Shown here one piece after another: positions 17,423 through 26,244 of a stretch of 64,000 nt of DNA. The DNA comes from Plantibacter sp. PA-3-X8. GTDB taxonomy: Bacteria; Actinomycetota; Actinomycetes; Actinomycetales; Microbacteriaceae. The stretch lies in NCBI RefSeq assembly GCF_003856975.1, contig NZ_CP033107.1:806001-870000 (forward strand), written 5' to 3'. How positions within the stretch are numbered: position 1 is the first letter of the stretch; each line of letters starts with the position of its first letter. The position numbers and the translations under genes are program-made. The notes beneath the pieces are model-generated. The model saw nothing but the letters and a program-made list of their open reading frames with translations, was not told the DNA's origin and did no database searches.

Positions 17423-17437
17423 GTGTACGTTCACAGA
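17420..17437. promoter_or_regulatory. LacI-type operator 1 (galactoside operon)
   Basis: TCTGTGTACGTTCACAGA is an 18-bp inverted repeat with one mismatch pair and a central CG, the form LacI-family dimers recognise. It begins inside the -10 box. Confidence 0.85.
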
Positions 17438-17463
17438 CTCTCAACGTGGAGTTGTCGCTCTTC

Positions 17464-17485
17464 GATCTGTGCACGTTCACAGATC
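17464..17485. promoter_or_regulatory. LacI-type operator 2 (galactoside operon)
   Basis: The core TCTGTGCACGTTCACAGA (17466-17483) differs from operator 1 at one base, and flanking bases extend the dyad to 22 bp or more. It lies 46 bp centre to centre from operator 1 and 12 bp before the ATG, so a bound repressor would also cover the ribosome binding site DNA. Paired sites suggest cooperative or looping repression. Confidence 0.85.
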
Positions 17486-17497
17486 GCGGAAGGCACC

Positions 17498-19507
17498 ATG
17501 AGCACGACCCCCACGTTCAGCCACGACGGCATCGCCTACGGCTGCGACTACAACCCCGAGCAGTGGGATCGGTCCGTCTGGCGCGAAGATGTCGCGCTCA
17601 TGCAGGAGGCGGGCGTCGACCTCGTCGCCCTCAACATCTTCGGCTGGTCGCACCTCGAGCCACGGCCGGGGGAGTTCGACTTCGCCGGGCTCGACGAGAT
17701 CCTCGACCTGCTCCACGAGGCCGGTATCCGGGTCAACCTCGGGACCGGCACCGCATCGGCCCCACCGTGGCTGACGTTCCGGCACCCGGAGATCCTCCCC
17801 GAGACCGAGGACGGGACGACGCGCTTCCCCGGCGGTCGCCAGGCCTGGTGTCCGTCGTCCGCGGTCTTCCGTCGCTACGCCCTCGAACTCGTCGAGCGCG
17901 TCGCCGTCCGTTACGGCGCGCACCCCGCCGTCGAGCTCTGGCACGTGTCGAACGAACTCGGCTGCCACAACGCGCTCTGCTACGACGACGAGAGTGCCGA
18001 GGCCTTCCGGGGCTGGCTCCGCGCCCGCTACGAGACGATCGAGCGTCTGAACACCGCGTGGGGCACGTCGTTCTGGAGTCAGCAGTACAGCGACTTCGCC
18101 GAGATCCTGCCGCCGCGCCTGACCCTGTCGAGCCGGAACCCGAGCCAGGTCATCGACTTCCACCGCTTCTCCTCCGACGAGCTCCTCGGCTACTACCGGG
18201 CCGAGCTCGAGGTCCTGCGCCGCCACAGCTCCGTACCCGTCACGACCAACTTCATGGTCACCGCGCACATCCGGAACCTCGACTACTGGCAGTGGGCGCC
18301 CGAGATGGACGTCGTCGCCAACGACCACTACCTCGACAACCGCCTCGCGGACCCCACGGCCGAACTCGCGTTCGCAAGCGACCTCACGCGCGGTCTCGCG
18401 AGTGGCGGTGCGTGGTTGCTCATGGAGCAGTCCACCGGTGCGGTCAACTGGCAGCCGCAGAACCTCGCGAAAGCACCGGGCGAGATGACCCGGAACTCCC
18501 TCACGCACGTCGCGAAGGGCGCGGAGGCGATCTGCTTCTTCCAGTGGCGTGCGTCGCTGCAGGGCTCGGAGAAGTTCCACTCGGCCCTGCTGCCGCACGC
18601 GGGCACCGACTCCGACGTGTGGCGCGAGGTCGTCGAGCTGGGTGGCACGCTCGACCGACTCGACGAGATCACCGGCACGCGCGTCCAGGCCGATGTCGCC
18701 CTCCTCTTCTCCTGGGAGAACTGGTGGGCCGCCGACGGCGAGAGCCGCCCGACCCACGCGATCGACCACCTCTCGCAGGTCCACGCGGTCCACGCGTCGC
18801 TGCGTCGTCTGGGTCACACCGTCGACGTCGTGCGTCCGGGCGCCGACCTCTCCGCCTACCGGCTCGTCGTCGTCCCGAACCTGTACCTGGTGCGCGACAG
18901 CGAGGCCGCGGTCGTCTCGGACTTCGTCGCAGCCGGTGGGCACGCCGTCGTCACCTTCTTCAGCGGGATCGCCGACGAGGAGGACCGGGTCCGCCCCGGC
19001 GGCTACCCCGGTGCGTTCCGCGAGCTGCTCGGCGTCAACGTCGAGGAGTTCGCCCCCGTCCTCCCCGGCCAGGTGCTGACGCTCGCGTCGGGCCGGAGCG
19101 CGACAGCATGGTCCGAGCGGACTCGCGCCCGAGGAGCCGAGGTCGTCGACTCCTTCGCCGACGGCCCGTCGACCGGTCGCCCGGCCATCACGCGCAACCG
19201 CATCGCGGGCGGCGGCGACGCCTGGTACCTCGCGACGAACCTGGACGCCGGCGCACTCGACGAGGTGCTCCGCGACGCAGCCGCGGGGGCCGGGGCGCTG
19301 CCACAGGGTGATCCGGACCAGCCGGGCCTCGAGGTCGTCCGCCGCGCCGATGAGGGACGGAGCTACCTCTTCCTCATCAACCACTCGACGAACGACGTCG
19401 AGCTGCCGGCCCGCGGGCGCGAGCTCGTCACCGGCGAACCCGTCGACTCCATCGCACGCGTGCCAGCCGGCGCCGTGCGCGTCATCAGAGAGGACCGCAC
19501 GCGATGA
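17498..19507 (+). CDS. Beta-galactosidase, glycoside hydrolase family 42
   Basis: 669 residues, the usual GH42 length. The N-terminal barrel begins GIAYGCDYNPEQW; the proposed acid/base glutamate is E153 in HVSNELGCHN and the nucleophile is E310 in LLMEQSTGAVNWQ. The trimerisation domain (ADVALLFSWENWWA onward) and a small C-terminal beta domain follow. No signal peptide, so it acts in the cytoplasm on beta-galactosides or short galacto-oligosaccharides imported by the ABC system encoded next. The start at 17498 has GGAAGG upstream; the longer frame from 17390 would run through both operators. Confidence 0.95.
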   Translation: MSTTPTFSHDGIAYGCDYNPEQWDRSVWREDVALMQEAGVDLVALNIFGWSHLEPRPGEFDFAGLDEILDLLHEAGIRVNLGTGTASAPPWLTFRHPEILPETEDGTTRFPGGRQAWCPSSAVFRRYALELVERVAVRYGAHPAVELWHVSNELGCHNALCYDDESAEAFRGWLRARYETIERLNTAWGTSFWSQQYSDFAEILPPRLTLSSRNPSQVIDFHRFSSDELLGYYRAELEVLRRHSSVPVTTNFMVTAHIRNLDYWQWAPEMDVVANDHYLDNRLADPTAELAFASDLTRGLASGGAWLLMEQSTGAVNWQPQNLAKAPGEMTRNSLTHVAKGAEAICFFQWRASLQGSEKFHSALLPHAGTDSDVWREVVELGGTLDRLDEITGTRVQADVALLFSWENWWAADGESRPTHAIDHLSQVHAVHASLRRLGHTVDVVRPGADLSAYRLVVVPNLYLVRDSEAAVVSDFVAAGGHAVVTFFSGIADEEDRVRPGGYPGAFRELLGVNVEEFAPVLPGQVLTLASGRSATAWSERTRARGAEVVDSFADGPSTGRPAITRNRIAGGGDAWYLATNLDAGALDEVLRDAAAGAGALPQGDPDQPGLEVVRRADEGRSYLFLINHSTNDVELPARGRELVTGEPVDSIARVPAGAVRVIREDRTR

Positions 19508-20448
19508 GCGTCAACATCGAGACGGCCGAGGCGACGTCGCCACGGCCCGTCCGCCCGCCGAGGGCGGCCAAGCTGCCGAAGGCGGTGGTGCAGCACAAGC
19601 GGGCGATCGCCATCTTCATCGTCCCGTTCGCCGTGCTGTTCGCGCTGTTCTACCTCGTGCCGATCGGGTACGCGGTCTACCAGTCGCTGCTCGTGATCGA
19701 GCGTGACGGCACCTTCGGTCAGGCCCGGGAGGTGTTCGGCGGACTGGCGCAGTACGTGCAGGTCTTCCAGAACGGCCCGTTCTGGCAGTCCGTCGGACGG
19801 GTGCTCCTGTTCGGCGTCGTCCAGGTGCCGGTGATGCTCGGGCTCGCGCTCCTCTTCGCACTGCTGCTCGACTCGCCGCTCCTGCGGGGCAAACGGTTCT
19901 TCCGCCTCGCGTTCTTCGTCCCGTACGCGGTGCCCGGCGTGATCGCCGCCATCATGTGGGGCTTCCTCTACTCGCCGAACCTGTCGCCGTTCACCGCGGT
20001 CACGCAGAGCGTGGACTTCCTCTCGGCCGATCTCGTGCTCTGGGCCATCGCGAACGTCGTCACCTGGGTGTTCGTCGGCTACAACATGCTCATCATCTAC
20101 TCCTCGTTGCTCTCCATCCCCACCGAGATCTACGAGGCCGCCCGGCTCGACGGCGCCGGTCAGGCGCGCATCGCCTGGTCGATCAAGATCCCGCTCGTGA
20201 TGCCGGCGATCGTACTCACGGCGATCTTCTCGATCATCGGCACGCTGCAGCTCCTCGCCGAGCCGCAGGTGTTCCGCACCTTCAGCTCGGCCGTCAGCAG
20301 CACCTTCACCCCGAACCTCACCGTCTACACCACCTCGTCCATCCCGAACGTGAACCTCGCAGCCGCCTTCTCGGTCGTGCTCGCGTTGGCGACCTTCGTC
20401 CTCTCCTTCGGGTTCCTGAAGTTCACGCAGCGAAAGGAAGGCAAATGA
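19504..20448 (+). CDS. Sugar ABC transporter permease (MalF type)
   Basis: 314 residues, six hydrophobic segments after a cytoplasmic N-terminal tail. The permease EAA loop is visible as YEAARLDGAGQARIAWSIKIP, the contact point for the ATPase. It starts four bases inside the GH42 gene and ends overlapping the next permease. With the protein at 20445-21314 it forms the channel of a galactoside importer. No ATPase gene accompanies it; actinobacterial importers of this class are often served by a shared MsiK-type ATPase. Confidence 0.93.
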   Translation: MSVNIETAEATSPRPVRPPRAAKLPKAVVQHKRAIAIFIVPFAVLFALFYLVPIGYAVYQSLLVIERDGTFGQAREVFGGLAQYVQVFQNGPFWQSVGRVLLFGVVQVPVMLGLALLFALLLDSPLLRGKRFFRLAFFVPYAVPGVIAAIMWGFLYSPNLSPFTAVTQSVDFLSADLVLWAIANVVTWVFVGYNMLIIYSSLLSIPTEIYEAARLDGAGQARIAWSIKIPLVMPAIVLTAIFSIIGTLQLLAEPQVFRTFSSAVSSTFTPNLTVYTTSSIPNVNLAAAFSVVLALATFVLSFGFLKFTQRKEGK

Positions 20449-21314
20449 CCGCCATCCTGTCCACCGGCCGCGGCCCGCAGGAGAGCCGCCTGTCGCGCGC
20501 CGGCGCGCTCATCGTGATGCTCGTCTTCACGCTCTACTTCCTCATCCCCATCTGGTGGCTGTTCATCGCCTCGACGAAGTCGTCAGCGCAGTTCGGCAAC
20601 TCGGCTCCGCTCTGGTTCGCGGACTTCAACCTGTTCGAGAACATCGGCCAGCTCGTCGCCTACCGCGACGGCGTCTACCTCAAGTGGATGCTGAACTCGG
20701 TCCTGTACGCCGGCCTCGGCGCACTGCTCGGCACGCTCTTCGCGGCCATGTGCGGCTACGCCCTCGCGAAGTACCGGTTCCCGGGACGCGACCTGATCTT
20801 CAACGTCGTCCTCGGCGGTGTGCTCGTCCCCGCGACCGCGCTCGCGCTCCCGCTGTTCCTCATCTTCAGCCAGGTGGGCCTCACGAACACGTTCTGGGCG
20901 GTCTTCCTGCCCTCGTTGGTGAGCCCCTTCGGTGTCTACCTGACGCGGATCTTCGCGGCGTCGAGCGTGCCCGAGGAACTCCTCGAGGCCTCGCGTCTCG
21001 ACGGCGCCGGTGAGATCCGGACCTTCTTCACCATCTCCGTGCGACTCATGTTCCCGGCGCTCGTCACCGTGTTCCTCTTCCAGTTCGTCGCCATCTGGAA
21101 CAACTTCTTCCTGCCGCTCATCATGCTGCGCGACGAAGCCCTGTTCCCGGTCACCCTCGGGCTCTACTCCTGGAACTCGCAGGTCAACCAGATCCCCGAA
21201 CTGCGCCTCTACGTCCTCGTCGGCGCATTCCTGTCGATCATCCCGCTCGTCATCACCTTCCTCCTGCTCCAGCGGTTCTGGCGCTCCGGCCTCGGTGCCG
21301 GCGCCGTGAAGTAG
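20445..21314 (+). CDS. Sugar ABC transporter permease (MalG type)
   Basis: 289 residues with six hydrophobic segments. The EAA loop reads LEASRLDGAGEIRTFFTISV, and the C-terminus ends RSGLGAGAVK, as in many MalG-like proteins. AAAGGAAGG precedes the ATG, which overlaps the stop of the preceding permease. A longer upstream frame exists but only by reading through the partner gene out of frame. Confidence 0.93.
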   Translation: MTAILSTGRGPQESRLSRAGALIVMLVFTLYFLIPIWWLFIASTKSSAQFGNSAPLWFADFNLFENIGQLVAYRDGVYLKWMLNSVLYAGLGALLGTLFAAMCGYALAKYRFPGRDLIFNVVLGGVLVPATALALPLFLIFSQVGLTNTFWAVFLPSLVSPFGVYLTRIFAASSVPEELLEASRLDGAGEIRTFFTISVRLMFPALVTVFLFQFVAIWNNFFLPLIMLRDEALFPVTLGLYSWNSQVNQIPELRLYVLVGAFLSIIPLVITFLLLQRFWRSGLGAGAVK

Positions 21315-21392
21315 TCGGACCGACGAGCTGACACTCCTCTCCATCCCGCACCAACACCCATCCCGCACCATTCACAGAAGAACGGATTCGCT

Positions 21393-22715
21393 ATGAACCT
21401 CAAGAGAACAGCGGTCGCCGCAGCGGTGCTGTCGGCCGTCGTCCTGAGCGGCTGCTCCTCCACCGGGTCGGAGGGCGGCAGTGCTGCTGCCTCCTGCGCC
21501 CCGGCCGAGGGCAAGGTCGACCTCAGCTTCACCTCCTGGATCCCCGGCATCGAAGAGGTCGTCGACGTCTGGAACAAGGAGAACCCCGACATCCAGGTCA
21601 AGGTCCAGACCGGCCCGAACGGCAACAGCGGTACCTACCAGAACTTCTTCAACCAGCTGAAGGCCGGCAACGCCCCCGACCTCGGCCAGATCGAGTACGA
21701 CGCCCTGCCGAACTTCCGCGTGCAGAACGGCCTCATGGACCTCGGTGTGTGCGACGACGTCATGGCCGCCAAGGACGACTTCGTCGACTGGACCTGGGGT
21801 CAGGTCTCGCTCGGTGAGTCCGACTCGGTCTACGCCGTCCCGCAGGACTCCGGCCCGATGGCCATGTTCTACCGCGCCGACCTGTTCGAGCAGAACGGGA
21901 TCGCCATCCCGACGACGTGGGCCGAGTACAAGGAGGCCGCCAAGAAGGTCCGCGCCACCGGTGCGTACATCACGAACTTCTCGCAGGGCGACATCAACCA
22001 GTTCGCCGGCTTCGTCTGGCAGGCCGGCGGCAGCTGGTTCAACAACGACGGCTCCGACTGGACCGTCGACCTGACCGACCCCGCCTCCAAGAAGGTCGCC
22101 GACTACTGGCAGGACCTGATCGACGAGGACCTCGTCTCGACCGTCCCCACCTGGACGACCGAGTGGGACAACGCCTACAACTCCAGCGCCGCCTGGACCT
22201 GGAACTCCGCCGTCTGGGGCGCGAACTCCATCGCGTCGGGTGCTCCCGACACCGCCGGCAAGTGGGCCGTCGCGAAGGCTCCGCAGTGGGAGGCCGGCGA
22301 CTCCGCGGCCGGCAACTGGGGCGGTTCCTCGACCGCCGTCTTCACCGGTTCCAAGCACCCCTATGAGGCGTCGAAGTTCGCGCTGTGGCTGAACACCTCC
22401 GATGAGGCGCTCACCATGCTCAACAAGAGCGCCAACATCTACCCGGCGACGAAGGAGGGCCTGAACCTGCCCGTCCTCAAGGAGGGCGTCGACTTCTACG
22501 GCGGCCAGCCGATCTACGATGTCTTCGCGGAGGCTTCCTCCGAGGTGTCTGAGGACTTCGCCTGGGGTCCGACGATGACGCAGACGTACAACGAAGTGTC
22601 CGACGGTTTCAAGGCTGCGGTCTCCGGTGACGGAACCCTGCTCGACGCCCTCACCAAGGGCCAGTCCGCGACGATCGACGCCCTGAAGGCGCAGTCCATC
22701 CCCGTCAAGGAGTAA
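21393..22715 (+). CDS. Sugar-binding lipoprotein (extracellular solute-binding family 1)
   Basis: 440 residues. A signal sequence with lipobox (VVLSGC, cysteine at about residue 23) anchors it to the membrane outside. The mature protein has the family 1 fold markers: VDLSFTSWIPGIEEVVDVW, PDLGQIEYDALPNF and AVPQDSGPMAMFYRADLFE. Many tryptophans (WTTEWDNAY, SSAAWTWNSAVW) may form the sugar site. It delivers a galactoside to the two permeases encoded just upstream. It sits 78 bases after the permease, and a stable hairpin follows it within the next gene. Confidence 0.94.
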   Translation: MNLKRTAVAAAVLSAVVLSGCSSTGSEGGSAAASCAPAEGKVDLSFTSWIPGIEEVVDVWNKENPDIQVKVQTGPNGNSGTYQNFFNQLKAGNAPDLGQIEYDALPNFRVQNGLMDLGVCDDVMAAKDDFVDWTWGQVSLGESDSVYAVPQDSGPMAMFYRADLFEQNGIAIPTTWAEYKEAAKKVRATGAYITNFSQGDINQFAGFVWQAGGSWFNNDGSDWTVDLTDPASKKVADYWQDLIDEDLVSTVPTWTTEWDNAYNSSAAWTWNSAVWGANSIASGAPDTAGKWAVAKAPQWEAGDSAAGNWGGSSTAVFTGSKHPYEASKFALWLNTSDEALTMLNKSANIYPATKEGLNLPVLKEGVDFYGGQPIYDVFAEASSEVSEDFAWGPTMTQTYNEVSDGFKAAVSGDGTLLDALTKGQSATIDALKAQSIPVKE

Positions 22716-22722
22716 CAGAACA

Positions 22723-24825
22723 GTGATCCACCACCTTCGTGCCGCGGGCGTCAGCCTGATCGTCGACGCCCGCGGCACGAAGGTGCCCACCATCCTCCAC
22801 TGGGGAGCCGATGTCGGCGAACTCGCCGCCGACTCCCTCATCGCCCTCGCCGACGGGCTGACGCCGGCGATCCCGCCCTCCTCCATCGACGCCCCGCCGC
22901 GCCTCAGCCTCCTGCCCACCGTGTTCGACGGTTGGAGCGGCCGCCCGGGTGTCGGCGTGCACCGGCCGGGCGGAACCGATGCGTCGAACCTGCTCGCGCT
23001 GCGGCTGATCGACCAGCAGGCCACCGACACCTCGCTGGTCCTGACGACGTCCGACGAGCGTGCCGCGGTGACGATCGTCTCGACGATCGAGTTGACCCCC
23101 CAGGGCGTGCTTCGCGTCCGGCACACCGTGCGGAACGACGCCGAGGTCGACCGACCACTCGCCGTCGACGCCCTCGCCGTTGTGCTCCCGGTTCCCGACC
23201 GCGCCACCGAACTCCTCGACTTCACCGGTCTCTGGACGCACGAGCGCACGCCGCAGCGCCACCGCCTCGGGCAGGGTGCCTGGACGCGCGAGCACCGTCA
23301 CGGACGACCCGGTCACGACGACGCGTTCCTGTCCGTCACGGGCGCACCAGGCTTCGACTTCCGCAGCGGCGAGGTGTGGGCGACGCACCTCGCGTGGAGC
23401 GGCGACAAGGTGATCTGGAGCGAGCGCTCGCCACTCGGCCCCGTGGTCACCGGCTCCGGTGAACTCCTCGCGCCCGGCGAAGTCACGCTAGCGCCGGGGG
23501 AGACCTACGAGTCGCCGTGGACGGTCGCCGTCTACTCCGACGCGGGTCTCGACGGCGTCTCCGCGCGACTGCACCCCTGGATCCGCTCGTGGAGCACGAT
23601 CACGAAGCCCCGCCCGGTGGTGCTGAACACCTGGGAGGCCGTGTACTTCGACCACGACCTGCCGACACTGCTCACCCTCGTCGAGCAGGCGAAGCGCGTC
23701 GGTGTCGAACGGTTCGTCCTCGACGACGGCTGGTTCACCGGTCGCACGGACGACCGCCGTGCGCTGGGCGACTGGTTCGTCGACCCGGAACGCTGGGCGG
23801 GCGGGCTGTCGCCACTCATCGACGCGGTGACCGGTGCCGGCATGGACTTCGGACTGTGGGTCGAGCCGGAGATGGTCAACCCCGACTCGGAGCTCGCGCG
23901 CACGCATCCCGATTGGGTCCTCGGGCATCCGGACGCTCCGAGCTGGCGCTTCCAACGGGTGCTCGACCTGGACAACCCGGACGCCTTCGCCTACCTCCTC
24001 GGCCGACTCGACGCGTTGCTGACCGAGTACGACATCGCGTTCCTCAAGTGGGACCACAACCGCGACCTCCTCGGCGGCTCGGCGCACCGGCAGACGACGG
24101 CGCTCTACCGACTGCTCGACGAGGTGCGTGCCCTGCATCCCGGTGTCGACATCGAGTCGTGCGCGTCAGGTGGCGCGAGGATCGACCTCGGCATCCTCGA
24201 ACGGGTCGAGCGGGTGTGGACGAGCGACACGAACGACCCGCTCGAGCGGCAGTCGATCCAGCGCTATACGGGGCTCGTGATCCCACCGGAGTATCTCGGC
24301 GGTCACCTCGGTGCGGCGCGCTCGCACACCACCTGGCGCACCTCGGACCTCGCGTTCCGCCTGGCCACAGCCCTCTTCGGGAGCGCTGGCATCGAGTGGA
24401 ACCTCAACGAGGCGAGCGAGTCGGAACTCGAGCTGATCGCGGCATGGATCGCGCACTACAAACGCCTCCGCTCGCTGCTGCACGCGGGCGAGGTCGTCCG
24501 CATGGACAGCGCCGACCTGGCACTGCATGCGCACGGGGTGATCGCCCAGGACCGCTCGTCCGCGATCGTCGCGCAGGTGGCGCTCGCCGCACCGCTGACG
24601 GCGATCCCCGCGCCACTTCGCGTGCCCGGCCTCGATCCCGAGCGTCGCTATCGGGTCCGCCCGCTCGACCTCGGCGCGCCCGCCCGGTCGATCCAGGACG
24701 TGCCGCCGGTGTGGCTGACCGAGGGCTCGGTCGTGCTCACCGGCCGCGCGCTGGCCGAGGTCGGGATCGCGATGCCGCTCCTCGCTCCCGAGCAGGCGCA
24801 GCTCTTCACCCTCGACATGGAGTGA
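22723..24825 (+). CDS. Alpha-galactosidase, glycoside hydrolase family 36
   Basis: 700 residues, typical for cytoplasmic GH36. An N-terminal beta-supersandwich is followed by the catalytic barrel. D444 in FLKWDHNRD is the expected nucleophile and D502 in WTSDTNDPLERQ the acid/base; VEPEMVNPDSEL and LNEASESELEL are also conserved. It would release galactose from alpha-linked oligosaccharides such as raffinose or melibiose, complementing the beta-galactosidase. The GTG start has AAGGAG upstream, and the LRAAGVSL and LHWGADVG segments fit the family N-terminus. A perfect inverted repeat covers codons 4-21. Confidence 0.95.
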   Translation: MIHHLRAAGVSLIVDARGTKVPTILHWGADVGELAADSLIALADGLTPAIPPSSIDAPPRLSLLPTVFDGWSGRPGVGVHRPGGTDASNLLALRLIDQQATDTSLVLTTSDERAAVTIVSTIELTPQGVLRVRHTVRNDAEVDRPLAVDALAVVLPVPDRATELLDFTGLWTHERTPQRHRLGQGAWTREHRHGRPGHDDAFLSVTGAPGFDFRSGEVWATHLAWSGDKVIWSERSPLGPVVTGSGELLAPGEVTLAPGETYESPWTVAVYSDAGLDGVSARLHPWIRSWSTITKPRPVVLNTWEAVYFDHDLPTLLTLVEQAKRVGVERFVLDDGWFTGRTDDRRALGDWFVDPERWAGGLSPLIDAVTGAGMDFGLWVEPEMVNPDSELARTHPDWVLGHPDAPSWRFQRVLDLDNPDAFAYLLGRLDALLTEYDIAFLKWDHNRDLLGGSAHRQTTALYRLLDEVRALHPGVDIESCASGGARIDLGILERVERVWTSDTNDPLERQSIQRYTGLVIPPEYLGGHLGAARSHTTWRTSDLAFRLATALFGSAGIEWNLNEASESELELIAAWIAHYKRLRSLLHAGEVVRMDSADLALHAHGVIAQDRSSAIVAQVALAAPLTAIPAPLRVPGLDPERRYRVRPLDLGAPARSIQDVPPVWLTEGSVVLTGRALAEVGIAMPLLAPEQAQLFTLDME
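22732..22785 (+). repeat. Perfect 21-bp inverted repeat inside the start of the GH36 gene
   Basis: The 21 bases at 22732-22752 and those at 22765-22785 are exact reverse complements with a 12-base loop (22753-22764). In mRNA this is a very stable hairpin beginning nine bases after the first base of the GTG start codon. Both arms encode residues that look conserved in the family. It could slow translation of the alpha-galactosidase, stop transcription after the binding-protein gene, or protect the upstream mRNA. Confidence 0.9.
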
Positions 24826-24862
24826 CCGCCGCGTTCGTCCGCCCGTTCCCGAGCGAACGAGA

Positions 24863-24892
24863 ACTCCCTCGCCCGAACACGGGCGAGGGAGT
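24863..24892. terminator. Bidirectional terminator hairpin
   Basis: ACTCCCTCGCCCG and CGGGCGAGGGAGT form a perfect 13-bp stem with loop AACA, between the convergent ends of the GH36 gene and the peptidoglycan-binding-domain gene. The core TCGCCCGAACACGGGCGA resembles one arm of the intergenic repeat family seen at 41611-41664. Confidence 0.85.
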
Positions 24893-24910
24893 GTCGTCGT
24901 GCGGGTCCGG

Positions 24911-25312
24911 TCAGATGTTGCAGCCGGAGGCGCGAGCCGCGTCGTACGGGTACCACGAGATCGGGCCGGGGCCCATCTGCGGCCCGCAGAGGATGTTCCA
25001 GGTCTCGGCGCCCACGACGCCGTCGACCTGCATGCCCCAGTACGTCTGGAAGGCGACGACGGCCGCCCGGGTCTGCTCGCCGAACTGACCGTCGACCTCC
25101 AGCTGCGGGCCGCCGACCTTGAAGGCGTTGAGGAGCGTCTGGATGTTGGCGACGCAACTCCCGTCGCCACCGGCGGAGTACTGGTAGTCGACGCACTGGC
25201 CGGCGGCTTGGGCCGGTGCGGCGGTCGCCACGCCGCCGACGGAGCCGGCGATGGCAAGGCCGAGGGCGGCCCCCGCGAGGGCGATCCTGCTGCGCATCGT
25301 TCGTCTGGTCAT
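24911..25312 (-). CDS. Secreted peptidoglycan-binding-domain protein
   Basis: 133 residues with an N-terminal signal peptide (hydrophobic run AGAALGLAIAGSVGGVATA, likely cleavage near APAQA|AG). The mature part is essentially one PG_binding_1 domain: VANIQTLLNAF, VDGQFGEQTRAAVVAFQ and GVVGAETWNILC. Four cysteines probably form two disulphides. No catalytic domain is attached, so it may act as a cell-wall ligand or inhibitor-like protein. GAGGAAG precedes the ATG. Confidence 0.88.
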   Translation of the reverse strand: MTRRTMRSRIALAGAALGLAIAGSVGGVATAAPAQAAGQCVDYQYSAGGDGSCVANIQTLLNAFKVGGPQLEVDGQFGEQTRAAVVAFQTYWGMQVDGVVGAETWNILCGPQMGPGPISWYPYDAARASGCNI

Positions 25313-25428
25313 GAGACTTCCTCTCGTTCGACTGCTCGGACATCACGAGCGTAGGTCGAGCGTCTCGAGCGGTGAATGGGGAGTGGTGCCCATGCCGAGG
25401 TTCAGTCCGCGAGGAGATCGGCGTGCTG

Positions 25429-25486
25429 TTCGTTCGCCCATCTTCGGGCGAATGTTTGTTCGTTCGCCCAAAGATGGGCGAACGAA
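25429..25486. repeat. Intergenic two-arm inverted repeat, copy B
   Basis: Arms 25429-25452 and 25463-25486 are reverse complements over 24 bases with one mismatch and a 10-base spacer. The arms contain TTCGTTCGCCCA and TGGGCGAACGAA, the same core as copies A and C. It lies between two minus-strand genes, just after the stop of the upstream one. Confidence 0.85.
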
Positions 25487-25492
25487 GCGCGG

Positions 25493-26032
25493 TCAGTCGA
25501 TGCCGATGTCCTCGCCGACGACGGTGATCTGGGCCGGGACGGGCCAGGGGTGGTCGCCGACGGGTGCGAGACGGACGAGCTCGGTGACCCTGGGCGCGGG
25601 CGCCCCCGCGGAACCGATGAGCCAGCCGCCCACGAGGAAGGTGGTGCCGGGGACTGACCAGACGGCGATGCCGGTCACTCCGAAGTCGCCGTAAGCGCCA
25701 TCGGAGAACCGCACCGTGACGAGGTCGCCGTGTGAGAGCTCGGCGAGCTGCGCGACGACGGCGCCGGGATCAGGGTCGACGGGGTCGAGCTCAGGGATCG
25801 ACTCGAGCACCTGCAGCGGCTTCGTCGGCTTGCCGTTCTGATCGAGTGCCGTGCCGGCCAGGAGGAGTCCGCCGATGATCGGCGAGCGGCGGGCCCGGCC
25901 TGCGAGGTCGAACACGCCGTAGCGGGGCACGCTCAGACGCGCTTGCAGTGAAGCAGCATCCTCGGCCGACTCGATGGCAGCCGTGAGGCCTTTGATGTCG
26001 CGACGGGCAGGAGCGCTGAGGTCGTAGTTCAC
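25493..26032 (-). CDS. Hypothetical protein
   Basis: 179 residues from a GTG with GGAGAG seven bases upstream. No signal peptide or membrane segment. The central part (YGVFDLAGRARRSPIIGGLLLAG) and the strand-rich C-terminus (DLVTVRFSDGAYGDFGVTGIAVW) suggest a small beta-rich soluble protein. I do not recognise it. The following intergenic inverted repeat may terminate it. Confidence 0.7.
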   Translation of the reverse strand: MNYDLSAPARRDIKGLTAAIESAEDAASLQARLSVPRYGVFDLAGRARRSPIIGGLLLAGTALDQNGKPTKPLQVLESIPELDPVDPDPGAVVAQLAELSHGDLVTVRFSDGAYGDFGVTGIAVWSVPGTTFLVGGWLIGSAGAPAPRVTELVRLAPVGDHPWPVPAQITVVGEDIGID

Positions 26033-26112
26033 CCATCAACTCTCCCATGTCCACTCCGGCAGCGGACGGACGCTGTGAAGAGACAGTTTCAATCAAGTAT
26101 GAACAGTCCGTT

Positions 26113-26164
26113 ACGGAACCGTGACCACCGCGCGTTGACCTGTCACGCGGACACCGGGCATGCT
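26113..26164 (+). promoter_or_regulatory. Candidate promoter/operator of the second sugar ABC operon
   Basis: TTGACC at 26135-26140 could be a -35, followed after 18 bp by a weak CATGCT (26159-26164). Two imperfect dyads surround it: GTTACGG-AA-CCGTGAC around 26109-26124, and TGTC-n5-GACA at 26141-26153. The regulator is not obvious, because the only LacI-like protein of this operon has no DNA-binding domain. Confidence 0.35.
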
Positions 26165-26244
26165 GAACAACACTTGGCCGCTGATAAGAGCGCCGCCGCC
26201 CCAGGAAGCCCCGCGTGCAGCGGAATGCTCCTCACAAGGATGTG

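Noticed and set aside
17477-19384. A 635-residue minus-strand frame opposite the GH42 gene
   Set aside because: Low-complexity Arg/Glu/Val composition and no recognisable domain. The plus strand encodes a complete GH42 enzyme.
21340-21372. Short direct repeat CATCCCGCACCA in the leader of the galactoside-binding protein gene
   Set aside because: Two partial 12-base copies only, no dyad and no regulator context. Likely chance.
21372-23249. A 625-residue minus-strand frame across the binding-protein and GH36 genes
   Set aside because: It crosses two well-supported plus-strand genes and shows no domain or start signal.
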